Shown: positions 7,991 through 17,905, counted from the first letter of the stretch. The stretch: 40,856 bases of DNA from Claveliimonas acetigenes (GCF_025567385.1 NZ_JAOQJU010000032.1:1-40856), one strand, 5' to 3'. The notes: generated by a model from the sequence alone, not told the origin. Translations and numbers: made by a program.

Positions 7991-9475
7991 TTAGCCCCAC
8001 GGATTCTCTGTTGGATATCTTACGCCCGCCGGCTGGTTATAGCCAATTTCATCAACCGGAACTCCGATATATTTGAATACTTCATACAATGCTTTTCCAT
8101 AATGGCCGAATGCAACCGCTCCATGATGCGGGAAGCCTCCTTCAATCAGCACATGACGGTAGAATCTTCCCATCTCCGGAATTGCGAATACACCGATTCC
8201 TCCGAAGGAACGTGTTGCAACAGGAAGGATCTCACCATGCGCAATATAAGCACGAAGGATATTATCTGCTGTACTCTGCAAACGGAAGAATGTGATATCG
8301 CCAGGAACAATATCTCCTTCCAATGTTCCCTGTGTAACTTCTTCCGGAAGTGTTCTCGCCATAATTTTCTGATACTTCATCTCACAGCTTGTCAGCTTAC
8401 CGGAAGCTGTATTTCCACAATGGAATCCCATGAAGGTATCTTTCTGTGTATAGTTATATTTTCCTTTGATCTCTGACTCATACATATCCTTCGGTACAGA
8501 GTTGTTAATGTCAAGAAGTGTTACTGCATCCTGACTTACAACCGTTCCGATAAACTCGCTGAGTGCTCCATAAATATCTACTTCACAGGATACCGGAATT
8601 CCCTGTGCTGTCAGACGGCTGTTAACAAAGCATGGTACGAAACCAAACTGTGTCTGGAATGCCGGCCAGCATTTTCCAGCGATTGCAACATATTTTCTGT
8701 ATCCTCTGTGTTCCTCTACCCAATCCTTCAATGTCAGTTCATACTGAGCCAGCTTGGAGAGAATCTCTGGTTTCTTATTACCTGCTCCCAGCTCTTTTGC
8801 CATATCTTCAACAACAGCCGGAATTCTTTCATCTCCTGCATGCTTGTTGAACGCTTCAAACAGGTCTAATTCAGAGTTCTCTTCAATCTCTACTCCGATA
8901 TTATAAAGCTGCTTGATCGGTGCATTACAAGCAAGGAAGTTCAGCGGACGCGGTCCGAAGCTGATAAGCTTCAAGTTGTTCAGTCCTTCGATGGCTCTTG
9001 CGATTGGAAGGAAATCATGAATCATATCTGCACACTCTTCTGCATCTCCAACCGGGTATTCCGGAATATATGCGCGAATGTTACGAAGCTTTAAATTGTA
9101 GCTTGCGTTAAGCATACCACAGTAAGCGTCTCCACGGCCATCAAGCAGGTTGTCGCCTGACTCTTCCGCTGCTGCAATGAACATCTTTGGTCCCTCGAAA
9201 TGCTTTGCAAGCAGAGTCTCTGAAATCTCTGGTCCGAAATTTCCAAGATATACTACCAATGCATTACATCCTGCCTTCTTAATATCTTCCAAAGCCTGTA
9301 CCATATGGATCTCACTCTCTACGATACAGATCGGACATTCATAGATTCCTTCTGAGCCGTATTTCTCTGTGTAAGCCTTCATCAGATTCTCTCTTCTTGT
9401 TACAGAAAGACTCTCCGGGAAACAGTCACGGCTTACCGCTACAACTCCAACTTTTACTTCTGGCATGTTACTCAT
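7991..9475 (-). CDS. L-fucose/L-arabinose isomerase superfamily sugar isomerase
   Basis: Aldose-ketose isomerase-like protein of 494 residues, similar in build to the FucI/AraA superfamily. An N-terminal Rossmann-like half (about 1-180, with VVYLGNFGPE and GRGDAYCGM) is followed by a C-terminal half with conserved acidic and histidine residues (CEVDIYGALSE, FMGFHCGN, PHHGAVAFGHYG). The ribosome site GGAGGACA lies before ATG at 9475; Met4 is an alternative. It is followed by the XylB-type kinase, which suggests an aldose to ketose to ketose-phosphate route. The GH51 arabinofuranosidase nearby raises an L-arabinose link, but the second enzyme is not a ribulokinase by motif. Substrate is therefore open. 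Confidence 0.8.
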   Translation of the reverse strand: MSNMPEVKVGVVAVSRDCFPESLSVTRRENLMKAYTEKYGSEGIYECPICIVESEIHMVQALEDIKKAGCNALVVYLGNFGPEISETLLAKHFEGPKMFIAAAEESGDNLLDGRGDAYCGMLNASYNLKLRNIRAYIPEYPVGDAEECADMIHDFLPIARAIEGLNNLKLISFGPRPLNFLACNAPIKQLYNIGVEIEENSELDLFEAFNKHAGDERIPAVVEDMAKELGAGNKKPEILSKLAQYELTLKDWVEEHRGYRKYVAIAGKCWPAFQTQFGFVPCFVNSRLTAQGIPVSCEVDIYGALSEFIGTVVSQDAVTLLDINNSVPKDMYESEIKGKYNYTQKDTFMGFHCGNTASGKLTSCEMKYQKIMARTLPEEVTQGTLEGDIVPGDITFFRLQSTADNILRAYIAHGEILPVATRSFGGIGVFAIPEMGRFYRHVLIEGGFPHHGAVAFGHYGKALYEVFKYIGVPVDEIGYNQPAGVRYPTENPWG

Positions 9476-9527
9476 AATAGTTGTCCTCCTTCATTTGAAC
9501 ATATACTTATAATTTAAATAATTTATA

Positions 9528-10319
9528 TTACGCTTTAGATGAAAGCGTAGTATTCTCACCGGTGCTTTTATGTAAAATCTGAAGTACCTGCCTCAAATCC
9601 TCAACCCCCATCTGTCCGGGAGCAGAAGCTTTTTTAGCAGCGCCAAACGTCATTGCCGATCCGAATATCTCTCCGCTGAGACGGCTGATTACGCCATTTC
9701 CTGACATGGACATTGTAATAATCGGTCTGTCAGCATACTCTTCCGCCATCTCCCTGGTAGCGCTAAGCAGCGTCAGTACATCTTTCTTATTGCCCGGCAT
9801 CACCGCAATTTTGGGAATATCCGCTCCCAACTCCTGCATCCTGCGCAGCCTTCCCACAATAACATCTTTCTCAGGCGTCCCGTTAAAATCATGGTTAGAC
9901 GCTATCACCTTCACCCCACAGCCATGGGCCTGCTCAATCATCTCTTTTACAATAGAATCTCCGGTAAAAACCTCTATATCTATAATATCAATAAAACCTG
10001 TTTTTGTCACTAATTTGTTTAGTTTTACGTACTCATTTCTTTCAATTTCTTTCTCTCCGCCCTCTCCGGAAGTGCGAAAGGTAAAAAGAAGCGGAATCTC
10101 TCCAAGTGTCTTGCGAAGCTCTCTCAGAATCTTTTCTACCTCGTTAAAATCAAACACATTTTCAAACCAGTCTGCACGCCACTCCGCCACATCAGCCGGA
10201 ATATTGTGAAGAGCTTTTGCCTCTTCGATAATATTTTCTCTCGTCACTCCTACGATTGGGACGCAGATTTTAGGAATTCCTTCCCCGATTTTCACATTTC
10301 TTACTATTACTGGTTCCAT
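9528..10319 (-). CDS. aroD: Type I 3-dehydroquinate dehydratase
   Basis: Converts 3-dehydroquinate to 3-dehydroshikimate in the shikimate pathway by a Schiff-base mechanism. All residues expected for type I enzymes are at standard numbering: Glu46 and Arg48 in AEWRAD, Arg82, His143 in SNHDF, the Schiff-base Lys170 in PKIAVMP, Arg213, Ser232 and Gln236. At 263 residues it has normal length and looks intact. It sits downstream of hisC and a small membrane protein and upstream of the sugar isomerase. Neighbouring amino-acid aminotransferases favour a biosynthetic role; a catabolic quinate role is less likely since no quinate dehydrogenase is near. Confidence 0.95.
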   Translation of the reverse strand: MEPVIVRNVKIGEGIPKICVPIVGVTRENIIEEAKALHNIPADVAEWRADWFENVFDFNEVEKILRELRKTLGEIPLLFTFRTSGEGGEKEIERNEYVKLNKLVTKTGFIDIIDIEVFTGDSIVKEMIEQAHGCGVKVIASNHDFNGTPEKDVIVGRLRRMQELGADIPKIAVMPGNKKDVLTLLSATREMAEEYADRPIITMSMSGNGVISRLSGEIFGSAMTFGAAKKASAPGQMGVEDLRQVLQILHKSTGENTTLSSKA

Positions 10320-10410
10320 ACATCCTCCTGCTATCTAACGGTTTCTGCGGAATTCGCCGGACACAACTCCGTATTTACTCTTAAAAAATCCTTACAGGCA
10401 TGTTCCTGAC

Positions 10411-10923
10411 TTACCCGATCAATTGAACTCCGCCCAACAGCACGTAAGATACAAACCACATAATCACCGTAGCCATACAGATTCCAATAACAACCGCCGG
10501 AAATGCCTTCTTAAATTTAATACCAAGCAGCGCCGCAATCAACGAACCAGTCCACGCTCCCGTTCCTGGAAGCGGAATTCCTACAAAAAGAACCAGCCCC
10601 CAGAATTCATACTTTTCAATTTTATCACTCTTGCTCATGGCCTTTGTCTCCAGCTTCGTTACAAGCGGTCTAAAAACCTTCGTTCCCTTCATCCAATTGA
10701 AAATCGGCGTAATCAAAAGTAAGATAAACGGAACAGGAATGATATTTCCGATAATACAAAGCGGAATCGCCGTCGATACAGGTACACCAAGAATCGGTCC
10801 CGCTACCAACAGCGCCCCCCTGAGCTCCAGAATCGGAATCATGGAAATAATAAATACGATTGCTTCTTTGCCAAAGCTCCCGCTTAAAGCATCAATTACA
10901 CTCTGCACTAATGTTTCAGTCAT
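10411..10923 (-). CDS. Small multidrug export family membrane protein (COG2426 type)
   Basis: Membrane protein of 170 residues with four to five hydrophobic segments. The features of the 'small multidrug export protein' family are present: ELRGALLVAGP near the N-terminus, NIIPVPFILL, and the glycine-rich GIPLPGTGAWTGS segment followed by two further membrane helices. It starts 10 bases after the hisC stop, so it is co-transcribed. The family name is historical; transport substrate and even transport activity are poorly established, so only the family is claimed. Confidence 0.8.
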   Translation of the reverse strand: MTETLVQSVIDALSGSFGKEAIVFIISMIPILELRGALLVAGPILGVPVSTAIPLCIIGNIIPVPFILLLITPIFNWMKGTKVFRPLVTKLETKAMSKSDKIEKYEFWGLVLFVGIPLPGTGAWTGSLIAALLGIKFKKAFPAVVIGICMATVIMWFVSYVLLGGVQLIG

Positions 10924-10933
10924 AAGCCTCTCC

Positions 10934-11992
10934 TTACTTATTATTGATATACTCTCTCAGGAAATCAAACAATATCTGCATCTCTTCCTTCGTTCCGACA
11001 GTAATGCGCAAGTATTGCTCAATCCGCTCACTTCCCCAGAAACGCACATAAATATCATGCTTTTTCAATGCTTCAAATAACTCTTTTGCATCATAGTTCG
11101 GATGAGTTGCGAAAATGAAATTGGCTCTGGAATCCGGGAATTCAAATCCCAGCTTCGCAAGCTCCCCCTTCGCCCATTCTCTCGTATCCACAATTTTCTG
11201 CACCGTCTCTTCAAAATACTCTCTGTCCTTTACAGCTTCCACCCCGTATAAAAGAGACGTCTGATTCATGGTGTATGAATTAAAGGAATACTTTGCATCA
11301 TTCAAATATTTGATAAGCTTCGGATTACTGATAGCATAACCAATGCGCATTCCCGCCATGGAGCGTGCCTTGGAAAATGTCTGTACTACGATCAGATTCT
11401 CATATTTATCAATCAGTTCCAGTGCAGACCGTCCCGCAAAATCAATATATGCCTCATCTACAATAACAATGACATCCTGATTATGCATAAGTATATCTTC
11501 TACAAAGTCCAAATCCTCGTAAATAGCTGTCGGTGCATTGGGATTTGGGAAAATGACTCCGCCATTTTCCCTATAGTAATCTTCTTTTACAATCTTAAAA
11601 TCCTCATCTAGCTTCTGACACTCATAAGGAATCCGATAAAGTTCCGCCCAAACTTTATAAAAAGAATACGTAATGTCCGGGAAAAAAATTGGTTTTTCCG
11701 AATTAAAAAATGTCAGGAAACACATGGAAAGAACATCATCAGACCCAACTCCCACAAACACCTGATCCCTGCCTACCCCGTAGAATTCTGCCAGGGCATC
11801 TACCAGGCTTTCTGCCGTAGGATCCGGGTACAGGCGCAGTCTATCTGGATCCATCTCCTGCATCGCCTTCCACACGCCCGGTGCAGGCGGATAAGGATTT
11901 TCGTTCGTATTTAACTTAATTACCTTGCGCTGAGGCTGCTCCCCCGGCACATAAGGTTCTACTCTTCTGATATTTTTCTCAAATGCCTTCAT
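10934..11992 (-). CDS. hisC: Histidinol-phosphate aminotransferase
   Basis: PLP aminotransferase of 352 residues, the usual HisC length, transferring an amino group from glutamate to imidazole-acetol phosphate in histidine synthesis. Seen: LNTNENPYPP near residue 30 (the HisC substrate-phosphate signature), GVGSDD at 81-86, NPNAPT at 150-155, DEAYIDF at 179-185 and the PLP lysine Lys208 in QTFSKARSMAGMRIGY. Its ATG overlaps the stop of the preceding aminotransferase (TAATG), so the pair is translationally coupled. No other his gene is in the window. HisC proteins often also act on aromatic keto acids, which would fit aroD two genes on. Confidence 0.9.
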   Translation of the reverse strand: MKAFEKNIRRVEPYVPGEQPQRKVIKLNTNENPYPPAPGVWKAMQEMDPDRLRLYPDPTAESLVDALAEFYGVGRDQVFVGVGSDDVLSMCFLTFFNSEKPIFFPDITYSFYKVWAELYRIPYECQKLDEDFKIVKEDYYRENGGVIFPNPNAPTAIYEDLDFVEDILMHNQDVIVIVDEAYIDFAGRSALELIDKYENLIVVQTFSKARSMAGMRIGYAISNPKLIKYLNDAKYSFNSYTMNQTSLLYGVEAVKDREYFEETVQKIVDTREWAKGELAKLGFEFPDSRANFIFATHPNYDAKELFEALKKHDIYVRFWGSERIEQYLRITVGTKEEMQILFDFLREYINNK

Positions 11993-13185
11993 TATTTCTG
12001 AAAATACTCCTTTGCAAGCTCTTTAAACTTCGGAAGCGAATTCACAATTGTCTCATAAGCCACACAATACGCAATACGTACATATCCCGGGCAGGCAAAA
12101 GAACTTCCCGGCACAATCAATATATTATATTTTTTGGCTGCCGCACAGAATGCTTTTTCATCCGCAATCGGAGCTTTCATAAACAGATAAAACGCCCCTT
12201 CCGGCTTAATACACTCAAATCCACATTCCGTCAATCCATTATAAAGAGTCTCTCTGTTTCTGTCATAATAAGAAATATCCGTCTTCTCATTCAGACACTT
12301 TGCAACCACCTTCTGCTGCAGTGTAGGCGCATTGACAAATCCAAGAATACGGGTCGCTACATTCGCTGCTGACAGTACGTCTTCACTGTCCTTCACTTCA
12401 TCAGGAATTACCAGATAGCCAATACGCTCACCCGGAAGGGATAAGGATTTGCTGTAAGAGTATCCCACAATTGTATTATCATAATATTTCGTTAAATATG
12501 GAACTTCTACTCCACCATACACCAATTCACGGTACGGCTCATCGGAAATCAGATAAATGTCTGTCCCATATTCCTTCTGTTTCGCCTCCATGATTGCCGC
12601 CATTTTCCGGATTGTCTCTTCTGAATATACCACACCTGTCGGATTATTTGGAGTATTGACAACAACCGCTTTCGTCTTCGGGGTGATTTTCTCTTCAAAT
12701 TCATCCAGTTTTGGCTGGAAATCCACAGTATTCGGTGATATTTCCACAAGAACACCATCATAATTATTGGTATAGGAACGGTATTCTCCAAAATAAGGAG
12801 CAAATGCAATTACTTCATCGCCGGGATTAATCAGCGTTTTCAAAATAACATTCAGACCACCGGCAGCTCCTACCGTCATAACAATATTTTTCCCTTCAAA
12901 TGCCGTCCCAAACCGTTCATTCAAAGAATCAGCAACTGCCTTCCTTACATCCGCATAGCCACAGTTACTGTTGGTATACCCATGCAGCACCACCGGATCT
13001 TCTTCATCCAAAAGCTCTATAATCGCCTTCTTCACTGCCTGTGGCGCAGCCACATTCGGATTACCCAGGCTGAAATCATACACATTTTCGGCGCCATAAA
13101 TCCCTGCCAGCCTATTTCCTTCTTCAAACATTGCACGGATAGCGGAACTATTTGCCACCATGCCTTTCATTTTCTCTGCTATCAT
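11992..13185 (-). CDS. Class I PLP aminotransferase (aspartate aminotransferase-like)
   Basis: Fold-type I aminotransferase of 397 residues. Seen: FSLGNPN near 38-44, the GAAGGLN cofactor loop at 106-112, NTPNNPTG at 177-184, ISDEPYRE at 213-220 and the PLP lysine Lys246 in YSYSKSLSLPGERIGY. The general reaction is amino transfer between an amino acid and 2-oxoglutarate; the subgroup is annotated in Clostridia as aspartate or aromatic aminotransferase and cannot be resolved by eye. It overlaps hisC by one base and follows the DUF2156 gene by 32 bases, suggesting one transcript. Confidence 0.88.
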   Translation of the reverse strand: MIAEKMKGMVANSSAIRAMFEEGNRLAGIYGAENVYDFSLGNPNVAAPQAVKKAIIELLDEEDPVVLHGYTNSNCGYADVRKAVADSLNERFGTAFEGKNIVMTVGAAGGLNVILKTLINPGDEVIAFAPYFGEYRSYTNNYDGVLVEISPNTVDFQPKLDEFEEKITPKTKAVVVNTPNNPTGVVYSEETIRKMAAIMEAKQKEYGTDIYLISDEPYRELVYGGVEVPYLTKYYDNTIVGYSYSKSLSLPGERIGYLVIPDEVKDSEDVLSAANVATRILGFVNAPTLQQKVVAKCLNEKTDISYYDRNRETLYNGLTECGFECIKPEGAFYLFMKAPIADEKAFCAAAKKYNILIVPGSSFACPGYVRIAYCVAYETIVNSLPKFKELAKEYFQK

Positions 13186-13217
13186 CGCTTCTTCACTCCT
13201 ATCTTTTTATCCTGTGT

Positions 13218-14120
13218 CTATCTCTCTGTAACCAAGCCTTTCTCTACCATAAATACCGGGCGGTAAGAACGCTTTGCCTTCCGCAGTCCCTCTTCACCGG
13301 TGTCCTCTTCCCGGTTCACGTACTTATAATCCTTACACTCATGTTCTACAAACTGCTGGTTAATCATAGTATAAGCTCCCGGTACATCCGCAAATGCCTT
13401 CTCAATATGGACAACAAAAGTATCCGAACAAATCGGTTCGCCAATAGAGAATGCGACAATCTTTCCGTCCACTCTCAAAAGACCTCCTGTAAGCTCCAGC
13501 TCTTCAAAAAGCCTGAGAGAATTGAGCGTCACACACATCTCCGCATTTTTCTCTATATCCTCTTCACAGCCGTTCTGATTCCGCCAGTTAAGCGCCATCT
13601 GAAAGCATTCTTCTACATTCTCCCTGGTAATCGTCTCATAACTCCATCTGTCCTCATAAAGTGACTTGAATTTATTGATATGGTTTCTTTTACCATGCAG
13701 CTTCTTCCCGGAAAGAGTTATAAGCTTCTCTGATTCATACACATAATCAGCAAGATCCTCATTATACTCTATCCGAAATCGCTGCGGATACCACTCCTCC
13801 AGCAGTTCAAAATTATCCGGCGTCACATTGTACATACAGAAAGGGACTCCCCTCTCTTCACTATACTGTCTGAGCACCTTAAGTGCCTTCTTTACATTTT
13901 CCGGTTCTCCCGCCGGAAAAGCAAATGCAAGCCTGTCTTCATCTTCGCTCTTAAATACCAGCGCATCCTCTACAATCGCAAACTGCACCTTGTAATGCCT
14001 GGACCAAAGATACACATTCACAAAGGTTCTCTCACAGCTTCTGCTGGTATGGTGTTTAAAATAATGAGAAATCAATTCCTTATCTTCTAATTCTGCTCTT
14101 TTAAAATTCAGTTCAATCAT
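13218..14120 (-). CDS. DUF2156 protein (phosphatidylglycerol lysyltransferase C-terminal-like)
   Basis: Protein of 300 residues resembling the C-terminal GNAT-fold acyl/aminoacyltransferase part of MprF-like enzymes, without membrane segments. Recognisable stretches are HTSRSCERTFVNVYLW near the N-terminus, LSGKKLHGKRNHINKF in the middle and a C-terminal YVNREEDTGEEGLRKAKRSY, which is typical of DUF2156. Substrate unknown; the fold suggests transfer of an aminoacyl group from tRNA or of an acyl group. Its ATG overlaps the 5'-nucleotidase stop by four bases (ATGA), so translation is coupled. Confidence 0.82.
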   Translation of the reverse strand: MIELNFKRAELEDKELISHYFKHHTSRSCERTFVNVYLWSRHYKVQFAIVEDALVFKSEDEDRLAFAFPAGEPENVKKALKVLRQYSEERGVPFCMYNVTPDNFELLEEWYPQRFRIEYNEDLADYVYESEKLITLSGKKLHGKRNHINKFKSLYEDRWSYETITRENVEECFQMALNWRNQNGCEEDIEKNAEMCVTLNSLRLFEELELTGGLLRVDGKIVAFSIGEPICSDTFVVHIEKAFADVPGAYTMINQQFVEHECKDYKYVNREEDTGEEGLRKAKRSYRPVFMVEKGLVTER

Positions 14121-16108
14121 TTTCTACCTTCTCTTCTGATTTTTTTCTTAGCATAAATTTTAGTATAGCATAAACGAATCAGTAAAACAACCAACACCAG
14201 AATAAGAATCAACACCCCATATACTACAAGGGCAATCTTATTCGGATTTTTCAGAAGTTCTACAATATTTTTCGTATCCTGCATCTCTTTCCTGCCCTCC
14301 GGAGCCTCATAACGCTCAGGGACAACTGACACACCTTCTGCATTTTCCGTAAAGGAATCCAGATAACTTGCCAGCGCATACCACTCCTTCACCTCATTTC
14401 CCTTCTGGTCATGAATGATATACTGTTCAAAATCTGTAATCTTCTCTCCTTCTTTGTTCTTTGGAGTAATCTTAAGTATACCCTTTGACGTATCTTCTAC
14501 CGCGCCAAGCATCTGTGCGGAATAAAGTCCTGACACTACCCGGTATAATTTATCATCCTCTAATTTTTCCATCTGATCCACATAAATCTTATCTTCCTGG
14601 CCTACGCTGTCCGCAGTAAGTCCGGCTGCCGTCACACGGTTCAGAATCAGTCGGTTCGGATTATAAATCCACTTCATACCGCTTGGATAAAGCTGCGCCG
14701 CCGTCATAAGCGGAGATACGGATGCATCAATTTCTGCCACCGTCTTTAATTCTGCCCCTGTCAGATACACACTGACCAGCGGATAGCCGGTAATCCGGTC
14801 TGCTCCAATCCCCAATGCACTGACATTAAAGGCATCCGACACCGTAATTTCTCCCTTTTGGAAAGTATCGCGGATAACACCGGACGCAACAACCGCCAAT
14901 GCGATTGGTTCATAATCCTCTCCTTCTGCTTGTTTCACTGCATAAATGTAAGAATCCGAAATCAAATTTCCCAGATTGGACTCTTCCAGCTTTGCATAAA
15001 GGTCATCTACCTCTGAAAAGGTAATATCATTCTCAGCCAGAACCTGATCTGCCGTATAACCAAACCGGCTCAGGTATTCCTCATTGATAATCTCTTTATA
15101 ATCAGAAAGATAGGCTGTGATTTCTGCATCCTGCTCCACACTGTCATCCATCGCCACAAGCGCATAATCCTCTACTTTCCAACGTCCGTCTTCTCCGGGG
15201 ATAAGGTTCAATTCTCCCAGATTCTGCCCGTAACATCCTGCTGATACGATTACAGTATCCCCGTATACTAAAGGTTCCGGTAGCACCGTATGGCTGTGTC
15301 CGCTGATAATCACATCAATCTCCGGCACTTCTTTTGCAAGAATTTCATCTTCCGACTTATCAGCATCTTCCGACGTACCGCTGTGAGACAGGCACACAAT
15401 CATATCCACATCTTCCTTCTGCAATTCCGCCACAACTTCCTTTGAAGTTTCTACAATATCTTCAAACTCCAGTCCGCTCTCCGGGGCACAGGCCTCTGCG
15501 TCTTCTCCCATCACGCCATATACACCCACACGCACTCCGGCACGCTCAATAACCGTATAAGGCGTACTTCCATAATCCGCCAGAGCTTTCTGAATCACCT
15601 GGTCATCCTCGTCATTATTTTTCTCCCAATCAATATTGGCAATCACAAACTGTGGCAACGTAAGCGTCTCATCTTCCGCCTCGTTTTCCAAGGCGCTGCG
15701 GAACATATTAGCAACTCCCTGCGCCCGGTAATCAAATTCATGGTTGCCAAACGTAGTCGCATCATATCCCATCCGTCCCAGCATAGTAAGCTCCGCCGCA
15801 TCTGTCTCATAGATCGTCTGATATAGCGTCCCCATAGAAAAATCTCCGCCATCAAGTAAAAACGTCGCCGGATTTTCTTCTCTCTTCTCATCTATTTCCG
15901 TCTTCAAACGCCCAATGCCTCCAACCATTCCGGAGTCCGACTTAAATTCATCCAGCCTGGAATGCATATCATGGGTAAACAGAATCGTCACCCGGTCTTC
16001 CTGTGCTTCCTTTCTCTTATTATCCTCTGCCAATGTCGAAGTAACACACATAGAACAGGTCATTAAAACTGCCATTGCGGCAGACATCATTCTTTTCCTG
16101 AAAATCAT
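14117..16108 (-). CDS. Surface-anchored 5'-nucleotidase / 2',3'-cyclic phosphodiesterase (UshA-like)
   Basis: Exported metallophosphoesterase of 663 residues that would hydrolyse extracellular nucleotides. A signal peptide occupies about 1-27. The metal-binding motifs come in order: FTHDMHSR near 46-53, DGGDFS, GNHEFD, LSHSG and SGHSHT. A C-terminal 5-nucleotidase domain follows, then a single membrane helix with a basic tail (about 628-663) that keeps it on the cell surface. Length and domain order are normal for the family. The start overlaps the ABC exporter stop by four bases, so the two are coupled. Membrane anchoring in place of periplasmic location fits a Gram-positive cell. Confidence 0.92.
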   Translation of the reverse strand: MIFRKRMMSAAMAVLMTCSMCVTSTLAEDNKRKEAQEDRVTILFTHDMHSRLDEFKSDSGMVGGIGRLKTEIDEKREENPATFLLDGGDFSMGTLYQTIYETDAAELTMLGRMGYDATTFGNHEFDYRAQGVANMFRSALENEAEDETLTLPQFVIANIDWEKNNDEDDQVIQKALADYGSTPYTVIERAGVRVGVYGVMGEDAEACAPESGLEFEDIVETSKEVVAELQKEDVDMIVCLSHSGTSEDADKSEDEILAKEVPEIDVIISGHSHTVLPEPLVYGDTVIVSAGCYGQNLGELNLIPGEDGRWKVEDYALVAMDDSVEQDAEITAYLSDYKEIINEEYLSRFGYTADQVLAENDITFSEVDDLYAKLEESNLGNLISDSYIYAVKQAEGEDYEPIALAVVASGVIRDTFQKGEITVSDAFNVSALGIGADRITGYPLVSVYLTGAELKTVAEIDASVSPLMTAAQLYPSGMKWIYNPNRLILNRVTAAGLTADSVGQEDKIYVDQMEKLEDDKLYRVVSGLYSAQMLGAVEDTSKGILKITPKNKEGEKITDFEQYIIHDQKGNEVKEWYALASYLDSFTENAEGVSVVPERYEAPEGRKEMQDTKNIVELLKNPNKIALVVYGVLILILVLVVLLIRLCYTKIYAKKKIRREGRK

Positions 16109-17844
16109 TTCCTTTCCTCCCCTGAAAAATAAAGGGACTCGTAAATTCCCTTTTTTGCAAGCAGTTCTTCATGCGTGCCCTGCTCTGCAATCCCCTCTTC
16201 CGTAAGCACCAATATCTTCTGTGCATTACGTATCGTTGTAAGCCTGTGCGCAATCACAAAAGTTGTCCGATCCTTCGCCAGACTTTCCAGTGATTTCTGC
16301 ACAACCTTTTCACTCTCATTATCTAACGCCGAAGTGGCCTCATCAAAGATTAAAATCGGCGGATTCTTTAAAAATACTCTTGCAATGGATAGCCTCTGCT
16401 TCTGGCCGCCTGATAGTTTTACACCTCTTTGTCCAATATCCGTATCATATCCGTCCGGAAAGCTCATAATGAATTCATGAGCATTGGCATTCTTCGCCGC
16501 CAGAACAACCTCCTCATCCGTTGCCTCCGATTTGCCATACCGGATATTTTCCATAATCGTCCCGGCAAACAAATACACATCCTGCTGCACAATCCCCACA
16601 TTATTGCGCAAGTCATTTAACTTCATGTCTCGGACATCTACGCCATCAATCAAAAGCTCTCCCTCCGACACATCATAAAATCTGGGAATCAGACTGCATA
16701 GAGTGGTTTTTCCAACCCCTGAAGGTCCTACCAGCGCCATATATTCTCCGGCACGTACCTTCAGATTAATATGATTCAACACCTTCTCTTCATTATCTTC
16801 ATAATGAAACGATACATTCTTAAACTCAATATCTCCCTGCATATTTTCCATAGAAACCGCATCTGGTTTATCTGAAATATCCGGCGCAATGGAGAGAATC
16901 TCCAAGAAACGCTCAAATCCTGTATATCCATTCTGGAATTGCTCAGCAGAGTTCACCAGCTTCTTTACCGGCTCTGTAAAATTATTAATATACAAAAGAA
17001 AAGTAATCAAATCCGGGGCATTCACCCCGCCTGTGGTAAGGAAAATCCCTCCTGCAATCAACACACCCACCGTGACAAGGGTAGTCAGCGCAGTCAGCCC
17101 GGAATTATACATTCCCATGTATTTATAACTGTCCTTTTTTGCCTCAAGGAAATTGTGATTGCCCTTGTTGAACTTCTTCAGTTCTTCCTTTTCGTTTGCA
17201 AAGGACTTCACTACACGGATTCCGGCAAGACTATCTTCTATCTGACTGTTAATATCTGCAATCCTAGCACGGTTTCTGGCAAACGCCTGCTTCATTTTCA
17301 TATTATAATACACTGCGAAAGCCACCATCAACGGCACAAATGCAAACGCTGTCACCGTCAGCTTCGCATTAATATTCATAAGGATTACAAACGAACCCAC
17401 AATTTTAATAACCGAAATCAGCACATCCTCCGGTCCATGATGAAGAAGCTCGCTGATGTCAAATAAATCGCTGGTAATCCTGGATAGCAGATGCCCCACC
17501 TTTTGATTATCGTAAAAGGCAAAAGTCAACTTCTGGTAATGCCCGAAAATATCACTTCTCATATCCGCTTCCATCTTTGCGCCCATTACATGTCCAAAAT
17601 AGGAAATATAATAGTTACATCCAAATTCCACCAACACCAGAAAAATCAACAGCACTCCAAGATAAAAAATTACCCGTCTTGCATCCGCCGCCTCATAATA
17701 TACAACCTCGCTGGTAATATAACGCACAATCAGTGGGATAACCAGCGTCACCGCTGCACCCATGACTGCAAAAAACATGTCACTATAAAACAAAAATCTA
17801 TATGGCTTATAGTATGCAAATAGCTTCTTTAACTTATCCTTCAC
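16105..17844 (-). CDS. ABC exporter, fused permease and ATPase (MsbA/LmrA-like)
   Basis: Half-transporter of 579 residues that would act as a dimer. Six transmembrane segments (about 18-310) come first, including the coupling region SRITSDLFDIS. The nucleotide-binding domain follows: Walker A GPSGVGKTT at 373-381, Q-loop in IVQQD, signature LSGGQ at 477-481, Walker B ILIFDE at 497-502 and the H-loop AHR. Substrate unknown (lipid, drug or peptide). The start is GTG with AAGGAT upstream. It is the first gene of the long minus-strand run, placed just after a good promoter. Only one half-transporter gene is present, which suggests a homodimer. Confidence 0.92.
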   Translation of the reverse strand: MKDKLKKLFAYYKPYRFLFYSDMFFAVMGAAVTLVIPLIVRYITSEVVYYEAADARRVIFYLGVLLIFLVLVEFGCNYYISYFGHVMGAKMEADMRSDIFGHYQKLTFAFYDNQKVGHLLSRITSDLFDISELLHHGPEDVLISVIKIVGSFVILMNINAKLTVTAFAFVPLMVAFAVYYNMKMKQAFARNRARIADINSQIEDSLAGIRVVKSFANEKEELKKFNKGNHNFLEAKKDSYKYMGMYNSGLTALTTLVTVGVLIAGGIFLTTGGVNAPDLITFLLYINNFTEPVKKLVNSAEQFQNGYTGFERFLEILSIAPDISDKPDAVSMENMQGDIEFKNVSFHYEDNEEKVLNHINLKVRAGEYMALVGPSGVGKTTLCSLIPRFYDVSEGELLIDGVDVRDMKLNDLRNNVGIVQQDVYLFAGTIMENIRYGKSEATDEEVVLAAKNANAHEFIMSFPDGYDTDIGQRGVKLSGGQKQRLSIARVFLKNPPILIFDEATSALDNESEKVVQKSLESLAKDRTTFVIAHRLTTIRNAQKILVLTEEGIAEQGTHEELLAKKGIYESLYFSGEERK

Positions 17845-17875
17845 CCTTTATCCTTCTTTCATGGCTACATATACT

Positions 17876-17903
17876 AATACGGCAGAGAAAAACCTGCCGT
17901 ATT
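17876..17903 (-). promoter_or_regulatory. Hairpin at the 5' end of the ABC-exporter transcript
   Basis: AATACGGCAG and CTGCCGTATT form a perfect ten-base stem with an eight-base loop. Given the promoter just upstream, it would fold at the very 5' end of the mRNA, about 30 bases before the GTG start. A 5' stem there usually protects mRNA; on the opposite strand the same hairpin could terminate weakly. Confidence 0.5.
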
Positions 17904-17905
17904 TT

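Noticed and set aside
9528..10319. aroD as part of a catabolic quinate pathway
   Set aside because: No quinate/shikimate dehydrogenase or transporter is nearby; all type I catalytic residues and hisC next door fit the biosynthetic enzyme.
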